Assembly (NCBI RefSeq): GCF_002105155.1 | Contig: NW_019028993.1 | Span: forward strand, 558,001-622,000 | Direction of reading: 5' to 3' | DNA: 64,000 nt | DNA from: Lobosporangium transversale | Taxonomy: Eukaryota > Mortierellomycota > Mortierellomycetes > Mortierellales > Mortierellaceae | In this document: positions 1 through 14,747 of the stretch, piece by piece | Layout of the letters: each line of letters begins with the position of its first letter | Numbering within the stretch: the stretch's first letter is position 1 | Notes under the pieces: model-generated | The model's database searches: none | What the model was told of the DNA's origin: nothing | What the model saw: only the letters and a program-made list of their open reading frames with translations | Position numbers and translations under genes: made by a program

Positions 1-62
1 TTTTTTTTTTTTTTTTTTTTTTTTTTTGGCTTTTGTCTCGGCGTTTTATAATGACAGACACA

Positions 63-106
<44 letters not shown>

Positions 107-111
107 CTTAC

Positions 112-851
112 GACATGCTCATGCTCACGGACACGCCTCTTTTCTTTTACAAGCCGCACTCCAATAACGTTGATCCGAACACCATGGATCATGGTGCTAA
201 ATGCAGAAGGGGAGGGAGATCGTGATTGAGACTGAGATTGGGATCGTAAAGAGTCCAATGATCCATCCTGAAGATCACGTTGATGTTTATTGTCCCGGTT
301 ACTATTACAGGAATCGAAAGCAAAATCTGAGATGTTTTGCTGCTGCTGTTGTTGTTCCTCTTGCTTTTTTCGCTTGGCGGTCTCCATCCGCTCTTGGCGT
401 TCTAGTATGTCCTTTTTCTCCTTGGCACGTTGTTCGATCGTCTTGATGGCCATGCTGTACATGAGTACTAAGGTGCGTTCACCTTTGTTCTTGAGTCGTT
501 TCCGACGAATCATCTCCTCACGTTCAACTCCATTACCGGCTTCGATCTTGGCCCACTCTTCCATAAAGCGTTGTATTTTTGGCCAAAGAGTAGTACCTTT
601 ACTGCTACTACTGCTGCTAAGGAAAGGAAATGGCACGACTATGGACTCAAAGAGGTAACGAAGGAATGGGGTTGTAGAGGTAGCATAATGTTCATCTTTG
701 AGATCAAAGGGACCTCCAAGGTCTGGTAATGTTTCATATGGTTTCTTTTGAAGACGATTGATTTCGTTATTGATAAGTACGCCAAGGAGATATTTTTTAA
801 GGTAGTGCTCCTGAAGACTTGACAGGAGTGCCTGATTCTGTGATGATGTGT
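112..851 (-). CDS. PXB/PX-domain protein, 5' exon (partial, runs off window)
   Basis: One open frame on the minus strand reads from about 851 down to a GTAAGT donor at 111. It includes SLQEHYLKKYLLGVLINNEI, then PFLRYLFES, LWPKIQRFMEEWAKIEAG and a basic helix ending in Gln-rich and Ser/Arg-rich stretches. The order of 'LQEHYLKK.L', 'PFLRYLFE..V..FPFL' and a Trp-containing helix matches my memory of the fungal PXB domain, which sits N-terminal to the PX phosphoinositide-binding domain in YPR097W-like proteins of membrane trafficking. The PX domain would lie beyond position 1. The start is unresolved: there is no in-frame ATG before a TAA a few codons upstream of the conserved block, so a further 5' exon is likely, joined at a CAG near 852. 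The intron after the donor is a T-run fused to an A-run. The family call is moderately sure. Confidence 0.55.
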
Positions 852-905
852 CTGAATAGGTAAGAGGGAAGCAAGACGTAGAATGAGGTACATGTTAGGA
901 TACAT

Positions 906-1093
906 GTTATGCTAGTGAGGTGTTGTGTCTCCGTCTGCAAGAGGGATAGAGAACTTTGCATTTACCGCTCATATTCTCTGATTTTTGTTTTTGAATGGCT
1001 AATTGTAATTATCGTATATGGGAAAACAAATTAAAATAAAAATAAAAAGAAGTTATATGAGAGTGAATAAAAGAAAAAGAAAAGAAAAAGAAA

Positions 1094-1127
<34 letters not shown>

Positions 1128-2773
1128 TGGAATGAAGAAATGAATGTGAAGAATTGTGAAGAATTGTGAAGAAATAACTTAAACAAGGATTCATCGTTTA
1201 ACAACGATCCTTTATTTAGATGTCCATTTAATTGTTCGGACTTTTGGGTTTTCTTTATTTGGTGATCAGATTGTGATTTCATTTTTGGTTGAATGATTTC
1301 ATCAAGCCCATCCCAGGCTTTACTGCCAAATTCCATTCGATATCCGCTTACTATCCTCCTACACGCGCACATTTCACATGTGTGACTATTATAGATCTGA
1401 GGATTACGATGATGCTGCCTTGGAAAAAGTATAAAATAAAAACGCAATTGTCTGTCCATTTATTTTTCCTTTCTTTTTTCCAGTCTATGGTGAAACATTC
1501 CTTATTTCGAAAGAACCATCAGTTACATCACCACACGCTGTGCTAAGCTGTCTATGAAACAACCCAAAATGGACGAGTCGCGTCGAGGTGGACATTTCAA
1601 TCCTAAATAATTTACCCATGTGGGATAATGACAGATATGGTTTTTTTTGTTTTTTTTCCCCCCTTGAATGAAATCCTTGCATATAAACACCTGCCCTGGT
1701 CTCAAAAACCAGCAAATGCTTCTTCAGCCCTTGATCCAAGAGTGGATTGGCTTAGGACTAAGAAGAGAGTCTCTTTTCAAATGCGTAGTACGTCTGTAAG
1801 AAACGCCTGGGACTGGCCTCTCTCTCCATTTCTTTTAGAGAAAGTTGGCTGTTAAGACCTATGAGAAAAGGGGAAGACTTTTGTATCCCTCAAAAACTTA
1901 TTCGCATCGACCATCAAAACTAAAAAGATGGACCATACTCAGCATCTATTTGCCAGCATTACCTTTACCCATGTCCGATTACACTCCCTCAAACCACAAG
2001 AAAGACATACAATACCAATCATGTCCGCCCATACTTTCCGCCAAGTCCATGGTAGCTCTCTAGCATATAGTATACACATATACTTCGTTGTTATTTTATA
2101 TTGCTCAACTCTCGAGGCTATACTTAATATGCAATGAAAGATTGAGGACATAGAAAAAGGCTGCTGCTCTAGGAAGGATATTGTAATTAACCAAGGATAT
2201 CGACCGACAAATTTTGTTTCCAATGGAGAGTTTGTATATTCGGTTGGAAAGGCGTAAACATTTGTTTAAGAAACAAAAAAGAAGTTGGTCTGGGGTGCCA
2301 GAATGATTGGCTCGGAAAATTTTTTCGATATTTTTGTCTTTCTTTTTTCTCATGTTGTGCTCTACAAAGCGGGCATAGAAAAACAAGGAGCACATTGTCC
2401 CCACTTCACAAGCGCCATGCAAGTGAAGACAAAAAAGAAAGAAGAATGAACAATCTCAAAAAGTTAAATACTCCTGATTTTTCTTTTCTCTCGCTCTTTC
2501 TCTCTTTCTCTCTCTCTTCTTTTGCCTCTTTCCCACAGGTCGATATTTCGTCTCGATTCAGTCTGCTTCATCTATCCTCATTGTTAACCGAAACCATCCA
2601 TTCCTCACTTGATTACATCCTACTACCTCTGGAAAGACTTTTTCCTCGACAGCTTCTGTGACAGACAAACAACAATTCCCTAACGCACTCTTGGCTCAAG
2701 TGGCGTCTGAATGTGCTTGTAACAGACCCACACGCACAAAATAATTGAAATAAAAAGGATAAAGCGAGATATC
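906..2773. other. Intergenic region with GA and CT tracts
   Basis: I recognise no protein-like frame here. The stretch holds a GA microsatellite near 1097-1127 and a pyrimidine-rich tract near 2478-2524. The latter is followed by about 250 bp that probably form the promoter and 5' UTR of the MFS transporter gene. An upstream exon of the minus-strand PXB gene could also lie in its left part. Confidence 0.5.
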
Positions 2774-3878
2774 ATGACAGAGACAGACAGGACAGACGAC
2801 GCCTTGCAGATGGCAGAAAAAGGGAATATCGTTCCAGGGGACAGTAATGTGACAGCATCAACAGCTGAGGCAGCTGAAGCTATAACTAACGCTGAGCTGC
2901 CTCATGGGTATACGGACCAGAGCCGCGTGTTGCCACCCAAGGAGCTGGCGCTAGTGTTCCTTGGGTATGTGAATCTCGTATAGTTTCGCAAACATTGTCA
3001 GTATGGAGTCTTTTCCATGTGTTATTCTCCCATGGAATGTCATTGAGACGGAGAATGAAATACCTGTTTTCTGACTAAACCTTAAATATCTTATCTGATT
3101 GTTCTTTTCTCAATCGCAAAATCGCAACTAGCCTGTGTCTGGTGCTGTTCATGGCAAGTTTGGATCAGGTATGAACCCCATTCGTGGTAACCATTTCATT
3201 GATACTTTGGGCTCCATATCTCTCCATTTACGTGACCTTTAGATGATTGAATTCACCTTTCTTTTTTTTTTTTTTTCCTTTCTGCATGTTCACAGACCAT
3301 TGTATCCGTATTAATTCCCACGTTGGGCCGGGTGTTCAATGCGCCACAATACATTGCCTGGGTAGGAACAAGCTACCTCCTCACAAATACAGCAATGCAG
3401 CCCCTCTACGGAAAACTGAGTGACATCTTTGGCAGGTAATGACTCACACCATACCACACTACACACTTTTTTCACACGCAACTGCCAATGTTAAAATTCA
3501 TCAGCAGAAACCTAGGCGTTGAACTGCATATGGACTGACATTTAAATAATTATTTGCTTATTTATTTTCATCCCCCTCTTGTGCACATGGATGACGATCG
3601 ATTCAAACAGAAAAAGTACAATGCTCGTGGCTATTTTTTTCTTCTTGCTAGGATCCTTGATTTGTGGCGCTGCTCCAACTATCGTCGTGCTTGTCGTTGG
3701 GCGTGGAATTGCCGGGTTGGGTGCTGGAGGGATGATTAGCTTGACCATGATCATCATCTCGGACATTGTCTCTCTTCGTGAGCGTGGGTAGGTCCTGTTG
3801 CTGGCGTCAAAAGGTCCTTTTGTTTGGAGGCGAAGGAGAGGAAGAAAGAGGGGAGGGGAAAACACTTCTAACCAACAT

Positions 3879-3923
<45 letters not shown>

Positions 3924-5374
3924 TTACGACAGCAAGTACCAAGGTATCATTGGATCCATGTTTGGGATTTCAGCAGTGATTGGCCCTTTGCTTGGAGGCG
4001 TTCTAGCTGAGAATTCATCGTGGCGCTGGGCATTTTACCTCAATCTACCGATTGGGCTTGTTAGCACAGTCGCCTTGGTGTTTATCCTGAAATTACCTTC
4101 AGTTACAGGCACACGTCGGGAAAAGCTTCGCCGGATTGATTTCTTGGGCTCGCTCACGATTGTCACTGGCATCATCTGTGTCCTTCTCGCTACCAACTGG
4201 GGAGGTAATGAGTATGCATGGAACAGTGTCCAGGTCATTGTCCCTTACTGCGTAGGAGCGTTTTTCCTGGCCATCTTTCTCTTTGTAGAGGCTAAATTCG
4301 CTATTGAGCCAATCATGCCCTTCAGACTGTTCAAGAACCAAAGTGTCTGTGCAGCTTATGCGACCTCCTTTTTCATCGGAGGCGCATTTATGGGCGCCAT
4401 TTTCTTCTGTCCCTTGTACTTTCAGCTGGTCATGCATGAGACGGCTACGAAGGCTGGGCTCCAGCTACTACCTTTGGTTGGAGGCATGATGATCGCAGGA
4501 ATTGGTAGTGGTGTCCTGATCAGTAAGACTGGACGTTATCGTCCTTACATCTGGGTTGCCCTAGCCATCTACATTGCTGGTATTGCTCTACTTACCCTTT
4601 GGAATGAAAAGTCAGGCTTGAACGTGCAAATTGGGTTCCTTTTTGTTGTTGGTATTGGCCTTGGTGGTAGTATGCAAAGCATTGTGTAAGTTGAATATTG
4701 AGGTGCTCAAAGCTTTCGCTCATATCTAATGTATCTAATATATTTAATGTCTATGATGTCTGCATGGGAGATGTGAACGACTAACTCGTTCTATATTTTC
4801 TTCTTCCTTTATGGCTATATCTATCATCTATAAAAATAGCCTGGCAGCACAATGTGCGGTTGGCCAGGCTGACATCGCAACTGTGACCTCTATGGTCTCA
4901 TTCTTCAGGAGTATGGGTGGAGTGGCGAACGTCGCTATTGGAGGCTCAATCATTAACAATGTCTTGGCTCAGAATAATGTTGACCCCAATAATTTTATGG
5001 ACGTTCACTCTCACCCTGATAAATATGCTCTTGCAATCCAAGCGGTATTCCGACAATGTAAGTCGAGATTTTTTAAAGGGGTGTGTGTGTGGGGGGGGGG
5101 GGGGGGGAGAGAAAAAGAAATAAAAAAAAAAACTGGCAATGCTAACAATGGTGACAATAAATGATGTGGTTTTGTGGTTTTTTTTTTTTTTTTTTTTTTG
5201 TCTTTATTAGGTATCGCGTGGCCAACGTTAGCCCTGATTGCTTCACTTTTTCTAAAGCACCACGTTTTGCGCAAGACCGTGGGAAATCAACCAAACACCA
5301 CAGAAGAGCCTAATGTTTCTTCTACCCCAGTGGTTATTGTTGATTCTCCTGTTCAAGAAGGAAAGAAGACGTGA
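2774..5374 (+). CDS. DHA2-type MFS drug:H+ antiporter, 7 exons, 559 aa
   Basis: Integral membrane transporter of the major facilitator superfamily, most like the 14-helix DHA2 multidrug exporters. Exons by GT-AG splicing and frame continuity: 2774-2964, 3132-3168, 3296-3435, 3611-3787, 3933-4685, 4840-5057 and 5211-5374, totalling 1680 nt. Visible signatures are LDQTIVSVLIPTLG in helix 1 (motif D1), GKLSDIFGRKS in the loop 2-3 (motif A), GRGIAGLGAGG (motif B) and GPLLGGVLAENSSWRW (motif C), then a second half ending in FFRSMGGVANVAIG. The N-terminus is a hydrophilic tail of about 55 residues. The substrate cannot be told from sequence; efflux of toxic compounds is the usual role. The fourth intron carries a T-run fused to an A-run directly before its acceptor. 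Confidence 0.9.
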
Positions 5375-5918
5375 AGGGCCTTTCCTTTCCCCCCTCCTCC
5401 TCCCTCCTCCCCCCTAAAAACTCCTGAACGTTCTTTCTTCTATGAGCGTCCGTCTGGATGCTCTTAAAGAATAAGAATAGGGAACAAGCTAAATAAGAAA
5501 AAAAAAAAAATACTCATTTTTAGTTATATTAGCAAACTCTACTATAATAATAATAGTTATAATATATAATAATAATATAAAATAATAATAACCAATAACC
5601 ATAATTTACTTTTTAACATTATTGGCGCAGTACCTAAAATTTGAATCTCATGGTGGAGGGTACAACAGGCCGTTGGGTAAACGATCCACTTTCAATCCAT
5701 CCCATGTAGGAACATTCTAACGGGACAAAAGTATTTAGAAAATAAAATAAAAGATAAATAAATAAATAAAGGAACGAGAAATGCGAGTTACCCCTGCAGC
5801 AAGGTTTCTCTTTTGTTCTTGAATGACAAGTTCAATTAAGAGGGCTATTGACAGTTAGTTTACGCTCTTTGCTCCTCTGTTCCTAAAAAAAACAACAACA
5901 ACAACAACAACAACAAGC

Positions 5919-5950
<32 letters not shown>

Positions 5951-6390
5951 CGTAGGGAGGTGACTTCATCTCTCTCTAGATACAAATAGTAGTATCATCA
6001 TCAAGTTTCCCATATAACAATTATATCATTTCAAGAATGAACAATTAATTGCTTCTTTACATGTTTATTGATAGGTTTTTTTTTTTTTTTTTTTTTTTTA
6101 TTGTTTACGTTTTTTATAATTTATAATTTATAATTTATAATTTATAATTTATAATTTATAATTTATAATTTATAATTTTACATTTTAACATTATACATTA
6201 ATATTTTATATTCGATTTTATTTAAGCTTCGCCCAATTTTTTTTTTTAAAGATTGTGTCACTCCTCTCACCCACAGCCTCCTCCCAGAGTACGCGAAAAA
6301 TAACAAAGAAAAAAGAAACAAACAATCACCACAACAACAATAACAATAATAATAGCATAATTACAACAGGAACAACATCTAACGTCAAGG

Positions 6391-6427
<37 letters not shown>

Positions 6428-7685
6428 TTTGTTTACAGCCACCATCTTAACCATCAACATGCTCAATCCCCTCCCTCACCCCTCATTCAAACTGCTAGTG
6501 ATCTTCTCACGCCCATCTCTAATACTACTAACGGGCACTCGTGAGACATGAGCGATCTCATCTCCTTGAAATGGTGCAATAGGGTGCATAGAAGCAAAAA
6601 AAAAAAAAAAAAAAAAAAAAAGGGGGAGGGGGGGAGAGGGAGAAGGGTAAAAAAACAGATCGCCAAGAATGCCAATAGCAATATGATTACTAGATCCACA
6701 ATTTATCACCAAGCTGACTTTGATTGATCGCTCTCGCAAGCCATACTCGTAAAGGCCCTATGACCCCTTTCAAAAATAAAATAACCCCTCCCATTAGCGG
6801 GACTGAAAGGATTGTTCATTGATAGCTCAGGGTATACATGCAATTACAGCCGATAACCTTTTATTCTTAATAGCAAGCACCTTTAACAACAATAGCAATA
6901 TCACCACTAGTAGGAGCGGGAGTAGAAGCAAAGCAGAGCAAGAGCAGAGGTAGAAGCAAAGCAAGAGCAGAAGTAGAGGTAAAGCAGCAGAAGCAAATCG
7001 GAAGTGGAAGCAGAAACAGAATAAAGAAGCGTTTATTAATTCCGCAGACGCGTATAAAAATAGTCATGGGCGCTGGCGACAACGTATTCTCTAATAATAA
7101 AAACAACTAGAACAAGAACAACAACAACAACAACAACAGCAACAGCAGCAATAACAACAATAACAATAACGCCACATTACATTACTCAATGATAGCAACG
7201 GCGTCGGCTATGTGGAGTTTGTTGCTGCACAACTCGTGTGAGGGACTTTTTGCAGCGCCACCGTCCAAAAATATCAGTCAGTTCCAATGGGCTATTGGTA
7301 TATGTAGTGAATCTACCCTTGCTAATTTTCCTTTATGATGAGTATCTAGAACATATCATACGCCATTATCAAGAGGAGGATTGACAGATGGGATTGTCAA
7401 TATCGTAATAAAGGAGAAGGAAAAAAAAAAAAAAAAAAAAAAAAGGGTATCTGTGTAAAATTCTTGGATAAAAGAAAACAAAACTTTATTATGACTTTTT
7501 TTTTGCTCTGTACGACTTTATTGTCCAACCGTACGACCAAAATGTTGGAAAGAATAAGGCTTGTATATATCCATGTCCAGCCTCCCCCCTTGTCTTTCCT
7601 TCTGTGTTCCAAGCAGACCGGCGAGCTAGGATAGCTCACCCTTTCTCTGTCCTTTATCCCTTGCTCCTTATCCTACATGGCTAAA

Positions 7686-7717
<32 letters not shown>

Positions 7718-8282
7718 CTTTCATTCATCAGCTGCAAGTTAGCGCGAAAAGATAAAAAAAAAAAAGGTATATATACAAAGAGATTAGAATGTTCATTTTT
7801 TTTAAAAAAAAAAAAAAAACCCTTGACCCTGGTTGGCTTGGTTTTTTTTTTTTCTGCATCATAAAAACATTCTTCTCCTTCTTCCCCTCTTTCCCTCTCC
7901 TCTTCCTCCTCTTTCTGCGCTGCATGATTCAAAGGTAGGATTGACCAACGTGCGTTGTCCCATCTCGTTTATTGTTTATTTGTAATATAGCTATTTGTGT
8001 ATCATGTTGAATAACGATAACATGAGCATTGAGCGCGCAAAAACTCTTTTTTTTTTTTTTTTTTTTTTTGCGTTATTTAATGGTGGGATGATATGAAAGA
8101 AAATAAAGGTAAAAATAAAGAGGGCGCGTGCACACAAGTGATCTATCGCGTGCAATTGGTTCAAAGAGAGAGTAAAAGTGGACTATGAAAAAGCATGAGG
8201 GAGTAACGAGAATGAGAATCGATCCATGTTCGTTCCTTATTCCATTTTGTAGATGGATTGGACGTTGTTGATTAGTACGTTT

Positions 8283-8316
<34 letters not shown>

Positions 8317-9459
8317 GATTGCTTTCATTCCCCCGACTCTTTGATCCCATGCCCATGCCCATGCCCATCCCAATTCTATCATCAATCAATTCTCTCTTTT
8401 CTTATTTTTTTTTTATATATTTCTCTTTCCCGCCTTTTGACGCGTGCACCCACCCCCCCTCCTGACTGCAGCCGATATTAACTGGAACAACTTTTCAACA
8501 ACAAACAAAGAAAGAAAGAAAAAAAACAAACAGGGCTGGCCACTATATTGCCTGTTGTTTTCATGCTGTACTTCTTTTTCCACTCTTGATGTGACCACTG
8601 GCGTAAGTTGCAATAAAATAAACACAATCTGAATAAAGAGAAAGAGAAAGAGAAAGAAGGAGGAGCATGAGTGAACAAAGACAGACTGGAGAGCCCCTGT
8701 TTTATCATTGTCATTATCTTTTTTTTTTTCTTTTCTTTTATTTGTATGGATGAATGAATGAATGAATGGATAAGACGATTGATATTTGACCCTATCCTCC
8801 AAACTCCAGCCTCTCCTCCCCTTTTCTATCACTGATGACAGTAACAACTGCCACATCGTAACAACGCTCGATATGCGCAGTTTTTTTTTTTTTTTTTTTT
8901 TTTTGCAGGGTGCTCTACGGATGTATGAAAATGGAATGAATAGAGTGAACGCAGAGTGCATGGATCATGGACACTAAGACTCGCTCTGCTCTTCCCCCGT
9001 CATTCTTTTTCTTTCCACCCCCCTGCTTTTTTTTTTTTTTTTTTTTTTTCAACTTCCTTCTCTTCCTTTGTCTTTCTTTTTTTTTTTTTGATCAACTCCT
9101 TCTCTTTCTCTCTTTGTCTTAGCTTTAGCTCTTGCTCTTTTTTAATTTACCTATTATAACTGCATCTGTTATCTCCTTTCAACCACAGGGAAAAAAAGCG
9201 CTTATTCACTTAGTCGCCTTTTCTTCTTCTTTCCCCGTGTATTTGATTGTACAATTGGGATCTTTTTTACCTTGCCCTTCGGCTTTTACGTTTTTATGCT
9301 TTTTGCTTTGTTGCCTTGTTACCTTGACCCTTAATTGCCCATTGTCCTTCTTTTCTCAATTAAATTGAAGGGTACGCTCTTTTTCTTGCGCACTCTCCCT
9401 GACCGAACAATAAGAATTCAACCATCTTTTTGTCCCCACCATCAACACCGCCGATAACC
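5375..9459. other. 4-kb gene-free stretch rich in homopolymers and microsatellites
   Basis: No convincing gene on either strand; open frames here are translations of A-runs, T-runs and simple repeats. It holds an AAC tract (about 5889-5916), an ATT tract (about 5923-5951), a TATAATT heptamer array (about 6113-6177) and many A/T homopolymers of 20-33 nt. The last 400 bp are pyrimidine-rich and are probably the promoter and 5' UTR of the gene at 9460. Confidence 0.6.
6113..6177. repeat. TATAATT heptanucleotide tandem array
   Basis: About nine consecutive copies of a TATAATT-type 7-mer, entirely A/T, downstream of a 22-nt T-run. Seen directly. No function is assigned; it may be an easily melted region or plain replication slippage. 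Confidence 0.9.
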
Positions 9460-10941
9460 ATGACAATCACACTCTTAGATACCATGCATGCACAAGATAT
9501 CAGTCTTACTACCACTAACATTTCCTCTACCTCCACCTCCACCTCCACTATCACCATTCCTACTGCTACTAATCCTACCCTTTCAACAACCACCACCGCC
9601 ATCACCTCGGACAATCCCCCTCACAACACCAACACCATCGATAAAATTAAAAGCAGTAATAACAGTAACAGTGATCAACCCAACAACAGGAATCCATTAG
9701 CTTTTAATAGCATCCATATCCAAACATCAGGTTATGAAGGGAAAGCAGGAGCTACAACAGCAGTAACAACAATGACAACAACAGCAATGAAAACATCAAC
9801 ATCAACATCAACATCAACAACACCAGTAATACCAACAACATCAACACCAACAACAACAGGACAGACTGCAATAGAGACAGGCAATCTTCCTTCACCTGTT
9901 TCCCCTACTCAGTCCAGTTGTTCCAAACTTGATCTTCTCCTTCAGATCCTGGATCATCTGGATTGTTACTACAACAAAACTGTTTGCAACGCCAATAACA
10001 ACATCAACAACGACCATCACAATCACATTCACAATCATAATAATCATTATCATCATCATCATCACCATCATCATCATAGTCAAGCCTCTTCTTCTTCTTC
10101 TTCTTCTTCTTCTTCTTCTTCTTCTTCTTCTTCTTCTTCTTCTTCTTCTTCTTCTTCTTCTTCTTCTTCTTCTTGCGCTGCTCATCCGTTATCACAAGGA
10201 CAGCGAGCCTATCTTTCTCAAGAGTTAGATCATCTCAAAGCTCTCTATGCGGAGGTTCAACAGACGTCCACAGCTGTCCATACATCCATTCAACAATATC
10301 AGTATCTCGTCCTCGAGACCCATGCTCAAGTCACGGCCCTAAAACAGATCCTTACCCAGGCCCGTAGTAGAACCTTGTCCTCCTCCTCGTCCTCCTCGTT
10401 ATCTTCGTCCTCTTCGTCCTCTTCTTTTTCTTCTTCTTCTGCTTCTTCTTTGACTACCCTGCCTGGGTCTTGTATAGGTTTTAACCCTTCTTCAAGCATT
10501 GGCCAAAACGAAGGCGTCAATGTGAATACCAGCAATACGGGCTATAACAATAGTGGCCGCAAAGTTGGTGGTGGCAACGGGAGCGGGGTTAGAAGTGATA
10601 ATGGAGGGGATGGTCGTATTGGTGGTACAGGAGGTCTTGGTACTGATGGTGGACAAAATAATGTATATGAGTCTGAAACATCTTCCAGATCTGCATCTCC
10701 ACCAGGATCGCCTATGAGTGATATCTCTTCCAGTTCTAGAACCCGCTCTGATTCTTTAAATAATAACGTTCTCAATATCAACTCGCTTTGTGCCCCTCCT
10801 ATGAGAACGATCGGATCTTCAGACGGAATTAAGAGAAGAGATCATCATGGTGATGGTGTTGGTCGTGGTGATGAACATCATGATGCAGATAAAAATGGGA
10901 CAGGAGAGCAAGGAGGCTCAAGATCGGCAACAGGAGCAGGA

Positions 10942-10992
<51 letters not shown>

Positions 10993-11131
10993 AGAGGAGG
11001 AGGAATAGGAGGAGGAAGAGGAAGAGGGGGAGAAAAATCAGCAGGGTTGATCGAAATTAAGTTTGCCACAGCAGCAACGCCAACAACACCAACACTAACA
11101 CCAACACTAACACCAACACCAACACCAACAC

Positions 11132-11169
<38 letters not shown>

Positions 11170-11355
11170 GAAAAAGAAGATGAAGAGGCAAGACTGAAAC
11201 GATTAAGACAACAACATGCAGAACTCGGAAGTAAACTCTCTCAAGTCTTGACGGACAAGGCCAGTGCAGAGGCGACGAAGAAGAAACTGATCGACGGATT
11301 ACAGAAGGCCAGAGCGCGCATCAAAGATCTGGAACGCAAGTTGAGCGAACAATAA
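9460..11355 (+). CDS. Low-complexity Ser/Thr/Asn/Gly-rich protein with C-terminal coiled coil, 631 aa
   Basis: Single-exon frame. The first ATG is at 9460; the open frame reaches further upstream only without an ATG. The N-terminal half is Thr/Asn/Ser-rich and contains a His-rich patch and a run of about 30 serines encoded by a TCT microsatellite (about 10086-10174). Between the low-complexity parts lies a more ordinary helical segment, LSQELDHLKALYAEVQQT. Then come Gly/Asn-rich stretches, an Ala-Gly repeat (GAGAGAG) and a Thr-Pro repeat. The last 60 residues are charged and heptad-like (EEARLKRLRQQHAELGSKL onward), predicting a coiled coil. I do not recognise a family. The helical segments suggest a real gene, but the repeats could inflate it. 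Confidence 0.6.
10086..10174 (+). repeat. TCT trinucleotide microsatellite in coding frame (poly-Ser)
   Basis: An uninterrupted run of about 30 TCT units coding for serine inside the low-complexity protein. It keeps frame, as expected if selection tolerates only 3-nt length changes. The reverse strand gives spurious poly-Arg and poly-Lys frames. Confidence 0.95.
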
Positions 11356-12390
11356 TAGTAATAATAATAATAATAAAAATAAAAAGGCTTATTGTTACAA
11401 TAAAAAAAAGTTACTGCACAGCACTGCAAGTTTTTTTTTTTTTTTTTTTTTCTTTTCTTGAAAGAAAAAGGAAAAATAGATGGTATAAGCAAGAAAAGAG
11501 TTTTTCCCCGTGCTCTCTTCTCTCTCGCTTGCTTTTTCTCTCTCTTCTCTCTCATCTGCTTTCTCTTTCTCTCTCTCTCTCAATCTCTCTCTCTCTTTTT
11601 TTCGCTCGCTGATTTTTTTTTTTTTTTTTGTACCATCCATACTGCATGTTTCATGGTGCCTTTGTTTTTTTTTGCATTACATGCATTTTCAATGGCATGA
11701 ATGTATGGATGTGTAACAATAGCAAAACAATAACAAACAATAGCAAACAATTATAGAAAAAAAAAAAAAAAAAAATCGGTAATTTACAAGCACTAGATAC
11801 AAGCTGTCCACTCAGAGCAGGAGTTAATCATAACTCGATCAGGCTGTGCTTTTATTTTTTTTCATTCATTTTATTTTATTTTATTTTATCTTTTGAACAA
11901 TGGTAAAGTGAACAACGGTAAAGTGGTGTATCTTAGATATCTAGTCTACTCAATGCTCGAAAAGAAAAAAAAAAAAAAAATCATGCAAAGTTTCAGTGCT
12001 CCGGTCCATCTTTAATTCACAGTAGCATCTTTCTTTCTATTTGGATATGTGTATGTGTTATTGCATATGGATCTACCGAGATAATCGCTTATGCCAATAA
12101 AGATGCAGATGCAAATAAAAAAAATAAAAGAAGAGTCTCCCTCTTTTTTAGTACTCATTCATTCCCGGCGAAATAACGAAATAAGCATCAATTCATGCAA
12201 CCATCCACTGATGCTCTCTCTCCTTTTCCAGATACTCATAGTTAAGACAGGGCTTTTTATTTTTTTAAAAAAAAAAAAAAAAAAAAAAAGGACAATCTCA
12301 TTGAATCTTAGATGGCTTCGTTTGTACTTGTGTTTGCATACCTTTTGATATTTTTATTTCTCTATATCCAGCAGGTCCCGTGCCTTCTGG

Positions 12391-12423
<33 letters not shown>

Positions 12424-12454
12424 CATTTATTTTATTTTTTCTATTTATTTATTT
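11356..12454. other. Intergenic region between convergent genes
   Basis: 3' flanks of the low-complexity protein gene (plus) and the RVB2 gene (minus). It contains CT-rich tracts near 11515-11600 and A/T runs near 11432, 11612, 11757, 11965, 12265 and 12390. I see no gene. Confidence 0.6.
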
Positions 12455-14296
<1,842 letters not shown>

Positions 14297-14747
14297 TTTT
14301 TTTTTTTTTTTTTTTTCCTCCTCTTTTAGAACGTTGTTTGATATATAATTAAGAGTTTTTCCGTAGTTGTTTGTAAGAGGTTCTAGGTTAGTCTGCTGGT
14401 CTTTCCTTGTCTTTCAGCTGACACTCTGATACAAGTTGTAATTGGAGTAATTGGATGGAACAAATGAATGAAGAATGTGTTTAAAAAAAGAAAAAGAAAA
14501 AAAAGGTAGCGCGGTTTATGTTGTTTACGCAGCTTTTGAAGTTCACTTGGATCAAATAAAAAAAAAAAAGTGGCTTTTTTGTTCAGACACACAAAGACCT
14601 TTCATAAGTCATCTGACTTGGACTGCTTTAATTGAATTTATTTTGTAATGAGCAAAATGGTATATGCGTATAATTTTCTAAATGTAACATTTGTATAAAA
14701 ATATATCCTTTTCTTTTCTTTTTTCTTTTTTTTTTTTTTTTTTTTTT
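14297..14747. promoter_or_regulatory. 5' flank of RVB2 and 3' flank of the next minus-strand gene
   Basis: A 450-bp gap between two minus-strand genes. It should hold the RVB2 promoter and 5' UTR. There is a 20-nt T-run directly next to the RVB2 start codon and another near 14727-14749. No specific motif was identified. Confidence 0.4.

Noticed and set aside
8413-8961. 182-aa minus-strand frame
   Set aside because: It is made of Phe/Ser/Lys runs from homopolymers, with no domain and no supporting splice structure.
9892-10195. Poly-Arg and poly-Lys minus-strand frames
   Set aside because: They are reverse readings of the TCT serine microsatellite.
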